Part shown: positions 34,737 to 43,713 of the stretch, piece by piece
Layout: the number at the start of each line of letters is the position of its first letter
How positions within the stretch are numbered: position 1 is the stretch's first letter
NCBI RefSeq assembly: GCF_025821625.1
Contig: NZ_JACKSH010000224.1
Span: forward strand, 1 to 60,948
Direction: 5' to 3'
From: Mycolicibacterium pyrenivorans
Lineage (GTDB): Bacteria > Actinomycetota > Actinomycetes > Mycobacteriales > Mycobacteriaceae
Length of the DNA: 60,948 nucleotides
Notes under the pieces: model-generated
The model's input: only the letters and a program-made list of their open reading frames with translations
What the model was told of the DNA's origin: nothing
Databases searched by the model: none
Position numbers and translations under genes: made by a program

Positions 34737-36218
34737 TCAGGCCTCCGTCGAGATGGCGGCGGCGCGGTCATGGGCGGCCCGCAACCGGTCCAGGCTGCGG
34801 TCGCGGCCGAGCAGTTCCAGCGACTCGAACAGCGGCGGGCTCACCGACGAACCGGTCACCGCCACCCGGACAGGGCCGAACGCCTTGCGCGGTTTGAGCT
34901 CGAGACCGTCGACGAGCGCGGACTTCAGCGCCTCCTCGATCTGGGCGGTGCTCCACTGCCCGACCGCCTCGAGCGCGCCCAGCGCCGCGGCCAGCACCGG
35001 CGCGGACTCGGGACGCAACTCCTTGGCCGCCGCCTTTTCGTCGAGCACGAACGACGAGTCGTCGAGGAACTTCAGCAGATCCCAGGCGTCGCCGAGCACG
35101 ACGATGCGGGTCTGCACCAGGTTCGCCGCCTCGGCGAACCGGGCGTCGTCGAGGCCGGCGTCGTGACCGTGGGTGGCGAAGTACTCCTTGAGTCGCGCGG
35201 CGAAGTCGTCGGCGGTCAGCAGGCGGATGTGCTCGGCGTTGATCGCGTCGGCCTTCTTCTGGTCGAAGCGCGCCGGGTTCGAGTTGACGTTGACCACGTC
35301 GAACGCGGCCACCATCTCGTCGAGGCTGAACACGTCGTGATCGTCGGCGATACCCCAGCCCAGCAGCGCCAGATAGTTCAGCAGACCTTCGGGCAGGAAG
35401 CCGCGGTCGCGGTGCAGGAACAGGTTCGATTGGGGGTCACGCTTCGACAGCTTCTTGTTTCCGTCCCCCAGAACGCTTGGCAGATGTGCGAACTCGGGCA
35501 CCCGCTCGGCGATGCCGATGCGGATCAGCGCCTGGTACAGCGCGATCTGGCGTGGGGTGGACGGCATGATGTCCTCACCCCGAAGCACATGGGTGATCTT
35601 CATCAACGCGTCGTCGACCGGATTGACCAAGGTGTACAACGGATCTCCGCTGCCGCGCGTCAACGCGAAGTCGGGGACCGAACCAGCCGGGAACGTGGTC
35701 TGGCCGCGCACCAGGTCGTTCCAGGACAGGTCGGCGTCGGGCATGCGCAGCCGCAGCACCGGATTGCGTCCCTCGGCCCGGAACGCGGCGCGCTGGTCCT
35801 CGGTCAGGTCGCGGTCGAAGTTGTCATAGCCGAGCTTCGGATTGCGGCCGGCCGCCAGGTGCCGGGCCTCCACCTCGTCGGCGGTCGAATACGCCTCGTA
35901 GGCCTCGCCTGCGGCGACGAGCCGATCGAGCACGTCGCGGTAGATCTGTGAGCGTTGCGACTGCCGATAGGGCTCGTAGGGTCCCCCGATCTCCGGGCCT
36001 TCGTCCCAGTCGAGACCCAGCCACCGCAGCGCGTCCAGGAGCGCGGCGTAGCTCTCCGCGCTGTCGCGCTGGGCGTCGGTGTCCTCGATCCGGAAGACGA
36101 ATGTTCCGCCGGTGTGCCGGGCATAGGCCCAGTTGAACAGCGCGGTGCGAATCAGCCCGACGTGGGGTGTGCCGGTCGGAGAAGGGCAGAATCTGACGCG
36201 GACGTCGCTGACGGTCAC
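34737..36218 (-). CDS. gltX: Glutamyl-tRNA synthetase (non-discriminating type expected)
   Basis: Class I aminoacyl-tRNA synthetase, 493 aa. The HIGH motif is SPTGTPHVGL near the N-terminus and KMSKS is GNKKLSKRD (about residue 247). Because gatCAB is also encoded here, the enzyme is expected to charge both tRNA-Glu and tRNA-Gln, the latter being amidated by GatCAB; this is the established mycobacterial route. The GTG start at 36218 overlaps the upstream FAH gene (GTGA). The tRNA-Glu and tRNA-Gln genes lie directly downstream. Confidence 0.97.
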   Translation of the reverse strand: MTVSDVRVRFCPSPTGTPHVGLIRTALFNWAYARHTGGTFVFRIEDTDAQRDSAESYAALLDALRWLGLDWDEGPEIGGPYEPYRQSQRSQIYRDVLDRLVAAGEAYEAYSTADEVEARHLAAGRNPKLGYDNFDRDLTEDQRAAFRAEGRNPVLRLRMPDADLSWNDLVRGQTTFPAGSVPDFALTRGSGDPLYTLVNPVDDALMKITHVLRGEDIMPSTPRQIALYQALIRIGIAERVPEFAHLPSVLGDGNKKLSKRDPQSNLFLHRDRGFLPEGLLNYLALLGWGIADDHDVFSLDEMVAAFDVVNVNSNPARFDQKKADAINAEHIRLLTADDFAARLKEYFATHGHDAGLDDARFAEAANLVQTRIVVLGDAWDLLKFLDDSSFVLDEKAAAKELRPESAPVLAAALGALEAVGQWSTAQIEEALKSALVDGLELKPRKAFGPVRVAVTGSSVSPPLFESLELLGRDRSLDRLRAAHDRAAAISTEA

Positions 36219-37003
36219 TGTCTATCCTTAGGTCCTTTGCGCACAACGGGATTGGTCAGTGTTCCGATTCCCGAGATGGTGATGCTGACGGTATCCCCGT
36301 CCTCGATGGGGCCGACGCCTTCCGGGGTGCCGGTCAGGATCAGATCACCCGGGAGCAAGGTCATCACCGCCGACACCCACTCGATGATCGCGCCGACATC
36401 GTGGATCATCAGCGCGGTGTTGGAGTGCTGGCGCACCTCACCGTTCACCTCGGTGCGCAGGTCCAGGTCACTCGGATCCAGGTCGGTGACGATCCAGGGC
36501 CCCACCGGGCAGAAGGTGTCGTGCCCTTTGGCCCGCATCCACTGTCCGTCCTTGCGCTGCTGGTCGCGCGCCGACACGTCGTTGGCGATCGTGTAGCCGA
36601 GGATGTTCTCAGCGGCCCGGGATGCGGGCACATCCTTGCAGGGCCTGCCGATCACCGCGGCCAGCTCGCCTTCGTGGTGCACGGGATGGGCGTCGGCCGG
36701 CAGCTGGATCGGCGCATTGGGACCGATGATCGCGGTGTTCGGTTTCAGGAAGATCACCGGATCCTCCGGCGCGGTGCCGCCCATCTCCGTGGCGTGGGCG
36801 GCGTAGTTCTTGCCCATGCAGATCACCTTGCTGGCAAGGATGGGGGCCAGTAGCCGCACGTCGGCCAGCGGCCAGCTCCGCCCGGTGAATGTCGGGTTGC
36901 CGAACGGGTGCTCGGCGATCTCCTTGCAGATTGCCTCACTCGGGTCGCCTTCGATGCTGACGAAGGCGACCCCATCGGGGCTGGCGATTCGGCCGAGACG
37001 CAT
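36215..37003 (-). CDS. Fumarylacetoacetate hydrolase family protein
   Basis: 262-aa FAH-fold hydrolase/isomerase/decarboxylase (Rv2993c homolog). The metal-binding acidic set is visible in HHEGELAAVIGR (E-x-E) and the downstream ANDVSARD; GKNYAAHATEMG and TGTPEGVGPI are family blocks. The probable substrates are 2-hydroxyhepta-2,4-diene-1,7-dioate-like or oxaloacetate-type keto acids, not decidable here. The open frame extends far upstream, but ATG 37003 begins the conserved sequence. It overlaps gltX by 4 bases. Confidence 0.9.
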   Translation of the reverse strand: MRLGRIASPDGVAFVSIEGDPSEAICKEIAEHPFGNPTFTGRSWPLADVRLLAPILASKVICMGKNYAAHATEMGGTAPEDPVIFLKPNTAIIGPNAPIQLPADAHPVHHEGELAAVIGRPCKDVPASRAAENILGYTIANDVSARDQQRKDGQWMRAKGHDTFCPVGPWIVTDLDPSDLDLRTEVNGEVRQHSNTALMIHDVGAIIEWVSAVMTLLPGDLILTGTPEGVGPIEDGDTVSITISGIGTLTNPVVRKGPKDRQ

Positions 37004-37096
37004 TGCCTCAGCGTAGTGCCCGGCACGACCCGGGTCTGCCGGCACCGCATCCGGGCCACGAGAGCATCTCATCAACTGAGAATCAGATTCAGCATC

Positions 37097-38347
37097 ATGA
37101 GACGCATGTGCGACGATGGCGGCGTGGCCGTCTCGTCCATGAGCAGCGTCAGGCGCTGGTTGATGCTGGCGATCGCATTGTCGGCGACGCTGTGCGCGAA
37201 CGTGTTCATCAACGGTGTGGCATTTCTCATCCCCACGCTGAACAGCGAACGCGGTCTCGATCTCGCCCGGGCCGGCCTGATGTCGGCCATGCCGAGCCTC
37301 GGCATGGTGGTGACGCTGATCGCGTGGGGGTATGTCGTCGACCGCGTCGGCGAACGCCTGGTGCTGACACTGGGCTCCGCCCTCACCGCCGCGGCGGGCT
37401 TCGCGGCCGCGTCCGCCGAATCGCTGGTCGCCGTGGCGGCGTTCCTGTTCCTCGGCGGCATGGCGGCCGCGAGCAGCAACACCGCCAGCGGTCGCCTGGT
37501 CGTCGGATGGTTCGCCGCCGAGCAGCGCGGGCTCGTGATGGGCATCCGGCAGACCGCCCAGCCACTGGGAGTGGGCCTCGGCGCATTGGTCATCCCGCGC
37601 GTGGCCGAGAACCACGGAGTCTCGGCGGCCCTGCTGTTCCCCGCAATCGTGTGCGCCGCCTCGGCGCTGATGTGCCTGGCGGTGATCGACCCGCCCCGGA
37701 CGCCGCGCGCACAGGCATCGGAGGCCGATCTCGCCAACCCGTATCGCGACTCGAGACTGTTGTTCCGCATCCACCTCGCGTCGGGCCTGCTCGTCGTCCC
37801 TCAGGTCCTGGTCTGGACGTTCACCCTGGTGTGGTTGATCAGCGAACGCGGATGGTCTCCCGGATCCGCGGGCCTGTTGGTGACATTCGCGCAGGTGCTC
37901 GGCGCAGGCGGACGCATCGCCGCCGGACGGTGGTCGGACTCGGTGCTGAAACGTTCCGGCGGCGACGTGTTCGGTGCGCGAACGCGCCCCATCCGGATCA
38001 TCGCGGGCGCCGCGGCCGTGTGCATGGCGTCGCTCGCCCTGCTCGACTGGCTCGATTCGCCGCTGAGCGTCGCGATGATGATGGCGGCATCGGTGGTCAC
38101 CGTGTCGGACAACGGATTGGCCTTCACCGCCATCGCCGAGATCGCCGGGCCGTTCTGGAGCGGGCGCGCGCTGGGCACCCAGAACACCAGCCAGTTGTTC
38201 ACCGCAGGCATCGTTCCGCCGTTGTTCGGCGGCCTGATCGGCATTGCCGGCTATCCCGTCGCATTCGCGGTGTGCGCGTTGTTCCCGCTCATGGCCATCC
38301 CCGCGGTGCCGGTGGCCGTCTCCCCGGCTACCCCGGTGGGCGACTGA
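37097..38347 (+). CDS. MFS transporter (Rv2994-like)
   Basis: Major facilitator superfamily permease, 416 aa from ATG 37097 with about 12 hydrophobic helices. The loop between helices 2 and 3 has the family signature (YVVDRVGERLVL, a G-x-x-x-D-R-x-G-R variant) and the second half repeats it weakly (AAGRWSD). GTG 37124 and ATG 37139 are alternative starts; helix 1 begins just after 37139. Substrate unknown. It is divergent from the FAH/gltX genes with about 93 bases between. Confidence 0.85.
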   Translation: MRRMCDDGGVAVSSMSSVRRWLMLAIALSATLCANVFINGVAFLIPTLNSERGLDLARAGLMSAMPSLGMVVTLIAWGYVVDRVGERLVLTLGSALTAAAGFAAASAESLVAVAAFLFLGGMAAASSNTASGRLVVGWFAAEQRGLVMGIRQTAQPLGVGLGALVIPRVAENHGVSAALLFPAIVCAASALMCLAVIDPPRTPRAQASEADLANPYRDSRLLFRIHLASGLLVVPQVLVWTFTLVWLISERGWSPGSAGLLVTFAQVLGAGGRIAAGRWSDSVLKRSGGDVFGARTRPIRIIAGAAAVCMASLALLDWLDSPLSVAMMMAASVVTVSDNGLAFTAIAEIAGPFWSGRALGTQNTSQLFTAGIVPPLFGGLIGIAGYPVAFAVCALFPLMAIPAVPVAVSPATPVGD

Positions 38348-38870
38348 GCCTGCGGGGCAACGCCACCAGCGCGGCCACCAGGAAGCACAGCGCTCCGAGG
38401 AACGTGCCCAGATTCGCCAGCCGCTCATCGGAGGTGATGCCGGTGACCCTGACGAACGCCGCGACCGCCGACACCCCGAACGCCACACAGCCCACCAGGT
38501 TGATCGCAGCCGTGAGCCACTCACGGGAGCGGGGTTCGAACAGCCCCACCGTCGCGGCGACGGCGATCATGCCCAGGACGCCACTGAGCAGGAAGGCGAG
38601 CGATCCCGTCGCGTCGGGGGCCCAGACATATCGCCGCTCCGCGGTCACGGCGTGTGCCCAGACCGCGGCTCCGGTGCCGAGGTTGAACAGCAGAGTACCC
38701 GCGAATTGCACTGCGGCCGAGGATCGTTCGGCGGGAGAAGGCCGGTCCGCCCGCTCCGTCAACAGGAGCTGCATCAACGCCGCGGTGGTGAAGAACCACG
38801 ACCCGACGAAGCACAGGGCATCGGCCGTGCCCGCACCTGCCCACGCCGGGAAGCCGGGAACGGTGGCCAC
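38328..38870 (-). CDS. YrhK-like multi-spanning membrane protein
   Basis: 180 aa from the only canonical start (GTG 38870), with five hydrophobic segments and a YrhK-type block (ADALCFVGSWFFTTAALMQLLL). The hydrophobic reading frame, however, continues upstream without a stop to about 38940 (RRQCWLFAVGSTFFAV), which would complete the first helix. That region offers only CTG or ATC codons, directly after a GGGGAAG box at the end of leuB. Translation may begin noncanonically or by coupling to leuB. Its 3' end overlaps the MFS gene end by 20 bases on the other strand. Function unknown. Confidence 0.7.
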   Translation of the reverse strand: MATVPGFPAWAGAGTADALCFVGSWFFTTAALMQLLLTERADRPSPAERSSAAVQFAGTLLFNLGTGAAVWAHAVTAERRYVWAPDATGSLAFLLSGVLGMIAVAATVGLFEPRSREWLTAAINLVGCVAFGVSAVAAFVRVTGITSDERLANLGTFLGALCFLVAALVALPRRLSRPPG

Positions 38871-38941
38871 CGCGAAGAACGTCGAACCGACCGCGAACAG
38901 CCAGCACTGCCGCCGCAGCGACGCGAAACCGCCGGCGATGC

Positions 38942-39964
38942 CTACAGCTTCCCCAGGATCCGATCGCCCACCGCGGAAGTCGACAGAACCGCGTCACCCC
39001 GGGTCGCGAGGTGCTCCTCGACGGCCTTGTCGACCCGCGCCGCGGCATCGAGTTCGGCCATGTGGGCCAGCAGCAGCGACACCGACATGATCGCCGCGGT
39101 CGGGTCCGCGATGCCCTGGCCCGCGATGTCCGGCGCGCTGCCGTGCACCGGCTCGAACATCGACGGGTGCGTCAGCGTGGCGTCGATGTTGCCGCTGGCC
39201 GCCAGTCCGATGCCGCCGCACACCGCGGCGGCCAGATCGGTGATGATGTCGCCGAACAGGTTGTCGGTGACGATCACATCGAAGCGGCCGGGGTCGGTGA
39301 CCATGTGGATCGTCGCGGCATCGACGTGCAGATAAGCCACCTCGACGTCGGGGTACTCCGCCGCGACCGCCTGCACCGTGCGCCACCACAGGGATCCGGC
39401 GTAGGTCAGCACGTTGTTCTTGTGCACCAGTGTCAGGTGCTTCCGGCGCGCCTGCGCCCGGCCGAACGCATCCTGCACGACCCGGCGCACCCCGTAGGCC
39501 GTGTTGACGCTGACCTCGGTGGCGATCTCGTGGGGGGTGCCGACACGGATCGCGCCACCATTGCCGGTGTAAGGCCCCTCGGTGCCCTCGCGGACGACGA
39601 CGAAATCGATCTCCGGGTTGCCGGCCAGCGGACTCTGCACCCCGGGGTAGAGCCGGCTCGGCCGCAGGTTGATGTGGTGGTCCAGCTCGAACCGGGTGCG
39701 CAGCAACAGGCCGCGTTCGAGAAGCCCGCTGGGCACCGACGGATCCCCGATCGCGCCGAGCAGGATCGCGTCATGCGCCTTCAGCTCGGCGAGCACCGAG
39801 TCGGGCAGCACCTCACCGGTCGCGTGGTACTGGCGTGCGCCGAGGTCGTACTCGGTCTTCTCCACGCCGGGCAGCACCGCGTCGAGCACCTTGAGCGCCT
39901 CGCGGATGACCTCGGGGCCGATACCGTCGCCGGCGATCACGGCCAGTCTCATCGAGGGGGTCAT
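38942..39964 (-). CDS. leuB: 3-isopropylmalate dehydrogenase
   Basis: NAD-dependent oxidative decarboxylation step of leucine synthesis. The 340-aa protein shows GDGIGPEVI at the N-terminus, substrate-binding arginines in LLLRTRFELDHHINLRPSR, and the NAD-binding FEPVHGSAPDIAG near the C-terminus. ATG 39964 overlaps the serA stop (ATGA); ATG 39952 is an alternative. It is separated by about 5 kb from leuCD. Confidence 0.97.
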   Translation of the reverse strand: MTPSMRLAVIAGDGIGPEVIREALKVLDAVLPGVEKTEYDLGARQYHATGEVLPDSVLAELKAHDAILLGAIGDPSVPSGLLERGLLLRTRFELDHHINLRPSRLYPGVQSPLAGNPEIDFVVVREGTEGPYTGNGGAIRVGTPHEIATEVSVNTAYGVRRVVQDAFGRAQARRKHLTLVHKNNVLTYAGSLWWRTVQAVAAEYPDVEVAYLHVDAATIHMVTDPGRFDVIVTDNLFGDIITDLAAAVCGGIGLAASGNIDATLTHPSMFEPVHGSAPDIAGQGIADPTAAIMSVSLLLAHMAELDAAARVDKAVEEHLATRGDAVLSTSAVGDRILGKL

Positions 39965-41547
39965 GACAGATCGACCACTTCCAGCGTCGCGGCACTGACG
40001 TCGCGCCCGATGGCCGCCAGCACGTCGGCGGGCACCTGACGGTCCAGGCGCAGCATGATCGTCGCGCCCTCGCCGTCGGTGTCCTGGCTGAGCTGTGCGG
40101 CAAGGATGTTCGCCCCCGCGCCGCCGAGCAACGTGCCGATCTTGCCGAGTGCGCCGGGCTGATCGTCGTAGTTGATGATCAGGTTGACACCCTCGGCGCG
40201 CAGTTCCAGGTTGCGCCCGTTGATCTGGACGATCTTCTCGACCAGCTGCGGTCCGGTCAGGGTGCCCGCCACGTTCACCGTGGAGCCGTCCGCGCCCACC
40301 GCGCGCACGTCGACCATGCTGCGGTGGTTCGGGCTCTCCGAGGCGGTGGAGATCGACGCCTCCACTCCGCGCTCGGTTGCCAGCGCGGGCGCGTTGACGA
40401 ACGTGACCTGTTCCTCGATCACCGCGGAGAACAGGCCACGCAGGGCGGAGAGCTTGAGCACCTCGACCTCTTCGCTCGCGAGCTCACCCTCCACCTGTAC
40501 CGACAGCGACACCGGCGGCTCGCTCGACAACACCCCGACCAGCAGGCCCAGCTTGCGGACCAGGTCGAGCCAGGGCGCCACCTCTTCACCGACGACGCCC
40601 CCGCCGACGTTGACGGCGTCGGGTACGAACTCCCCCGCCAGCGCGAGCCTCACGCTGGCCGCGACATCGGTGCCCGCCCGGTCCTGCGCCTCGGCGGTGG
40701 ACGCGCCCAGGTGCGGCGTCACCACCACCTGCGGGAGGTCGAACAGCGGACTGTCGGTGCAGGGCTCGGTGGAGAAGACGTCCAGACCCGCGCCGCGGAC
40801 GTGGCCGCTGCTGATGGCGTCGGCGAGCGCTTGCTCGTCGATCAGCCCGCCGCGGGCCGCGTTGACGATGATGACGCCGGGCTTGACCTTGGCCAGCGCC
40901 TCCTTGCCGATCAGCCCCGCCGTCTCCTTGGTCTTGGGAAGGTGCACCGAGATGAAGTCGGCGCGGCCGAGGAGTTCGTCGAGCGTCAACAGCTCGATGC
41001 CCAGCTGCGCGGCACGCGCGTGCGACACGTACGGGTCGTAGGCGGTGATGTGCGCCCCGAACGCGGCCAGCCGCTGAGCCACCAGCTGGCCGATGCGGCC
41101 GAGACCGACGACGCCGACGGTCTTGCCGAAGATCTCCGTACCGGAGAACGACGACCGCTTCCAGGTGCGCTCACGCAGCGTGGTGTCGGCTGCGGGGATC
41201 TGGCGCGCGGCCGACAGCAGCAGCGCCAGCGCGTGCTCGGCGGCGCTGTGGATGTTCGACGTGGGCGCGTTGACGACCAGGACGCCGCGCGCCGTGGCAG
41301 CGTCCACGTCGACGTTGTCCAGGCCGACACCCGCACGGGCGACGATCTTGAGCTTCGGTGCCGCCGCGAGGACCTCGGCGTCGACGGTGGTCGCCGACCG
41401 CACCAGCAGCGCGTCTGCGTCAGCAACCGCGGCCAGCAGCTTTTCCCGGTCGGGTCCGTCGACCCAACGGACTTCGACCTGGTCGCCGAGCGCTTCCACG
41501 GTCGACTCGGCCAGCTTGTCGGCGATCAGTACCACAGGCAGACTCAC
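39961..41547 (-). CDS. serA: D-3-phosphoglycerate dehydrogenase
   Basis: First committed enzyme of serine synthesis, 528 aa, long (type I) form. It has the NAD-binding VGLGRIGQLVAQRL, the catalytic Arg/Glu/His set (NAARGGLIDEQAL, VVTPHLGAST), an intervening ASB domain and a C-terminal ACT domain (about 455-528) that mediates serine feedback. GTG start at 41547. Only 45 bases separate it from the divergent FAD oxidoreductase. Homolog of Rv2996c. Confidence 0.97.
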   Translation of the reverse strand: MSLPVVLIADKLAESTVEALGDQVEVRWVDGPDREKLLAAVADADALLVRSATTVDAEVLAAAPKLKIVARAGVGLDNVDVDAATARGVLVVNAPTSNIHSAAEHALALLLSAARQIPAADTTLRERTWKRSSFSGTEIFGKTVGVVGLGRIGQLVAQRLAAFGAHITAYDPYVSHARAAQLGIELLTLDELLGRADFISVHLPKTKETAGLIGKEALAKVKPGVIIVNAARGGLIDEQALADAISSGHVRGAGLDVFSTEPCTDSPLFDLPQVVVTPHLGASTAEAQDRAGTDVAASVRLALAGEFVPDAVNVGGGVVGEEVAPWLDLVRKLGLLVGVLSSEPPVSLSVQVEGELASEEVEVLKLSALRGLFSAVIEEQVTFVNAPALATERGVEASISTASESPNHRSMVDVRAVGADGSTVNVAGTLTGPQLVEKIVQINGRNLELRAEGVNLIINYDDQPGALGKIGTLLGGAGANILAAQLSQDTDGEGATIMLRLDRQVPADVLAAIGRDVSAATLEVVDLS

Positions 41548-41592
41548 GCGGACAGCCTAATGGGCTGTGAAGGTCGGGCAGCGGGCGGGAGA

Positions 41593-43032
41593 ATGGCACG
41601 CGTGGACATCACCGTCGTCGGCAGCGGGCCCAACGGCCTGGCCGCCGCTGTCATCTGCGCGAGAGCAGGCCTTTCCGTTCAAGTCATCGAAGCCCAGCCC
41701 ACACCCGGCGGCGGCGCGCGCACGCTTGGAGACCCGGAGTTCGCGGGCGTCTCTCACGACATCTGCTCGGCGGTGCATCCGCTGGCGTTGGCGTCTCCGT
41801 TCTTCGCCGAGTTCGATCTGCCCGCACGGGGGGTGACGCTGGCGGTTCCCGACGTGTCGTACGGCAACCCGCTGCCGGGCCGGGCCGCGGCGATCGGCTA
41901 CCGCGACATCGGGCGCACCTGCGCCGAACTCGACGACGGCGCCTCGTGGCGCCGACTGCTGGGTCCGCTGTCGGCGGACTGCGACGGCGTCGTCGGGTTG
42001 CTTCTCGGCGACAAGCGTTCGATCCCGCCGAGCATCCCAGCGGCGCTGCGGGTCGCGCCGCGGCTACTGGCCCAGGGCACCCCGGCATGGGGCACCCTCG
42101 CCGGCGAGGACGCCCGGGCATTGTTCACCGGCGTTGCGGCACACACGATCTCGCGGATGCCCTCACTGGTGGCCTCGGGCGCGGGCCTGATGCTGGCGAC
42201 GCTCGCGCATGCGGTGGGCTGGCCGATCCCCGTCGGCGGCTCGCAGGCCATCCCCGACGCCCTGCTCGCCGACCTGCAGGCACACGGCGGGAAACTCGTC
42301 CTCGGCGAGGAGGTCACCACACCTCCCTCCGGGGTGGTGCTCTACGACACCGCACCCACCGCACTGCTGCGTTTGTACGGCGACAAGCTGCCGTCGCGCT
42401 ACGCAGCCACGCTCCGCCGCTACCGGTACGGGCCGGGGGTGGCAAAAGTCGACTTCGTCCTCTCCGGTGAGATCCCTTGGCAGGATCCACGTTTGGCGCA
42501 GGCTCCGACGCTGCACCTCGGTGGCGACCGAACCATGATGGCGCGGGCCGAGCAGGAGATCGCCGAGGGCCGACATCCGGAGTGGCCGATGGTGCTCGCC
42601 GCGCTGCCCCACCTGGCCGATCCCGGCCGGATCGACGCGCACGGCCGGCGGCCGCTGTGGAGCTACGCCCACGTTCCGCACGGCTCGAAGGTGGACATGG
42701 CCGAGACGATCACCGGCATCTTCGAACGCTTCGCCCCCGGCTTCCGGGATCTGGTGGTGGGCGTGCGCAGCGTGCCCGCGGCCCATCTGGCGGACCACAA
42801 CGCCAACCTCGTCGGCGGCGACATCGGGGTGGGCGGCAACAACATGGTCAGCGCGCTCACCGGCCCGGCGCTGCGCTGGAATCCGTGGTCGACGCCGATT
42901 CCCAAGGCCTACCTGTGTTCCTCGGCCGCGCCGCCGGGCGGCGGTGTCCACGGGATGGCGGGGTTCTACGCCGCCCGCACGGTCCTGCGGCGCGAGTTCG
43001 GCATCAAGGACATGCCGTCACTGTCGCCCTAG
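41593..43032 (+). CDS. FAD-dependent oxidoreductase of the phytoene dehydrogenase type
   Basis: 479-aa flavoprotein (Rv2997 homolog). The N-terminal Rossmann motif DITVVGSGPNGLAAAV is followed by the GG-doublet (PTPGGGART), and the C-terminal flavin motif is present (GGDIGVGGNNMV ... GMAGFYAAR). Substrate is unknown; the family includes carotenoid desaturases and saturases, but no carotenoid genes are near. The frame is open from 40324 as a shadow of serA; ATG 41593 with GGGAG 5' is chosen. Confidence 0.9.
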   Translation: MARVDITVVGSGPNGLAAAVICARAGLSVQVIEAQPTPGGGARTLGDPEFAGVSHDICSAVHPLALASPFFAEFDLPARGVTLAVPDVSYGNPLPGRAAAIGYRDIGRTCAELDDGASWRRLLGPLSADCDGVVGLLLGDKRSIPPSIPAALRVAPRLLAQGTPAWGTLAGEDARALFTGVAAHTISRMPSLVASGAGLMLATLAHAVGWPIPVGGSQAIPDALLADLQAHGGKLVLGEEVTTPPSGVVLYDTAPTALLRLYGDKLPSRYAATLRRYRYGPGVAKVDFVLSGEIPWQDPRLAQAPTLHLGGDRTMMARAEQEIAEGRHPEWPMVLAALPHLADPGRIDAHGRRPLWSYAHVPHGSKVDMAETITGIFERFAPGFRDLVVGVRSVPAAHLADHNANLVGGDIGVGGNNMVSALTGPALRWNPWSTPIPKAYLCSSAAPPGGGVHGMAGFYAARTVLRREFGIKDMPSLSP

Positions 43033-43066
43033 ACCGTCGCAACCGTGTTCCGGCAGGGCGCGATCC

Positions 43067-43525
43067 TCAAGGAGCGAGCACCGCCTCGCCGGGCGGCGGG
43101 CCCACTGGGCCTGCCGGAGGCGGCATCCACAGTGTCATCCCGTAGTCCGGCATCGGGGGCGGTGCCTGCGTGGCCACCGTCGCCGGCGGACCGACCACCC
43201 CGCCAGGCGGTGGCGGTGGCGGCGGCGTCTCTGGTTGCTCCAGGGTGTTGTTGGAGGTCTCGTACGTGTATCTGCCGTCTGTGTAATGGTCGCAGTGTTT
43301 GACACCGTTGATGTCCAGGTAGCAGCACCTGGAGTAACTGTGTTCGCCATCGGTGACGATGGTGTACTGGCCGCCGGCGTCGTCGCATTCGCTCTTTATC
43401 GTCGATTCTGGGATCGCGTTGCCTGCAGGCGCGGTCAACATCATCGCGCCCGCTGCGAGGGCGCCGGCAGCGACGAGGCGGGCGGCGGGCATGAGCGGCA
43501 GGCGCGTGGATCCCTGGGATGTCAT
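43067..43525 (-). CDS. Small secreted protein with cysteine core and proline-rich tail
   Basis: 152-aa protein with a Sec signal peptide (hydrophobic residues about 13-33, probable cleavage after GNA), a short mature domain of about 55 residues with four cysteines (SECDDAGG, SRCCYLD, KHCDHYT) likely in two disulfides, and a tail with PPPPPPP runs. ATG 43525 has a GGGGAG box. The Cys spacing resembles small mycobacterial exported proteins of unknown function. No named family recognised. Confidence 0.75.
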   Translation of the reverse strand: MTSQGSTRLPLMPAARLVAAGALAAGAMMLTAPAGNAIPESTIKSECDDAGGQYTIVTDGEHSYSRCCYLDINGVKHCDHYTDGRYTYETSNNTLEQPETPPPPPPPGGVVGPPATVATQAPPPMPDYGMTLWMPPPAGPVGPPPGEAVLAP

Positions 43526-43658
43526 GAGCACTCCCCGGCGGTGAGCGGTTGTGGCCTGACGCCGATCGCCGAATTTGACGGGAGGTCACCAGGACTCGGG
43601 TCCTGGATAGGGCCTACTATCCGCCGATCCCCAGCCGCTGTCCAGACCCTGAAACGAC

Positions 43659-43701
43659 TTCGGTGTAGTTGGTCACGCCCAACGCGACCAACTACACCGA
43701 A
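43659..43701. terminator. 16-bp perfect stem-loop downstream of ilvC
   Basis: TTCGGTGTAGTTGGTC (43659-43674) and GACCAACTACACCGAA (43686-43701) are exact complements with an 11-base loop, ending 13 bases from the ilvC stop. It is the likely transcription end of the ilvBNC operon. There is no T-run, and the arms are less GC-rich than usual. The rest of 43526-43713 has no recognisable feature. Confidence 0.65.
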
Positions 43702-43713
43702 ATCCCTTGGTAA

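Noticed and set aside
36215..38524. 769-aa minus-strand frame fusing an N-terminal region to the FAH protein
   Set aside because: The N-terminal 500 residues are antisense to the MFS transporter; the FAH domain begins at ATG 37003.
40324..41592. 423-residue N-terminal extension of the FAD oxidoreductase
   Set aside because: Antisense to serA; the Rossmann motif begins directly after ATG 41593.
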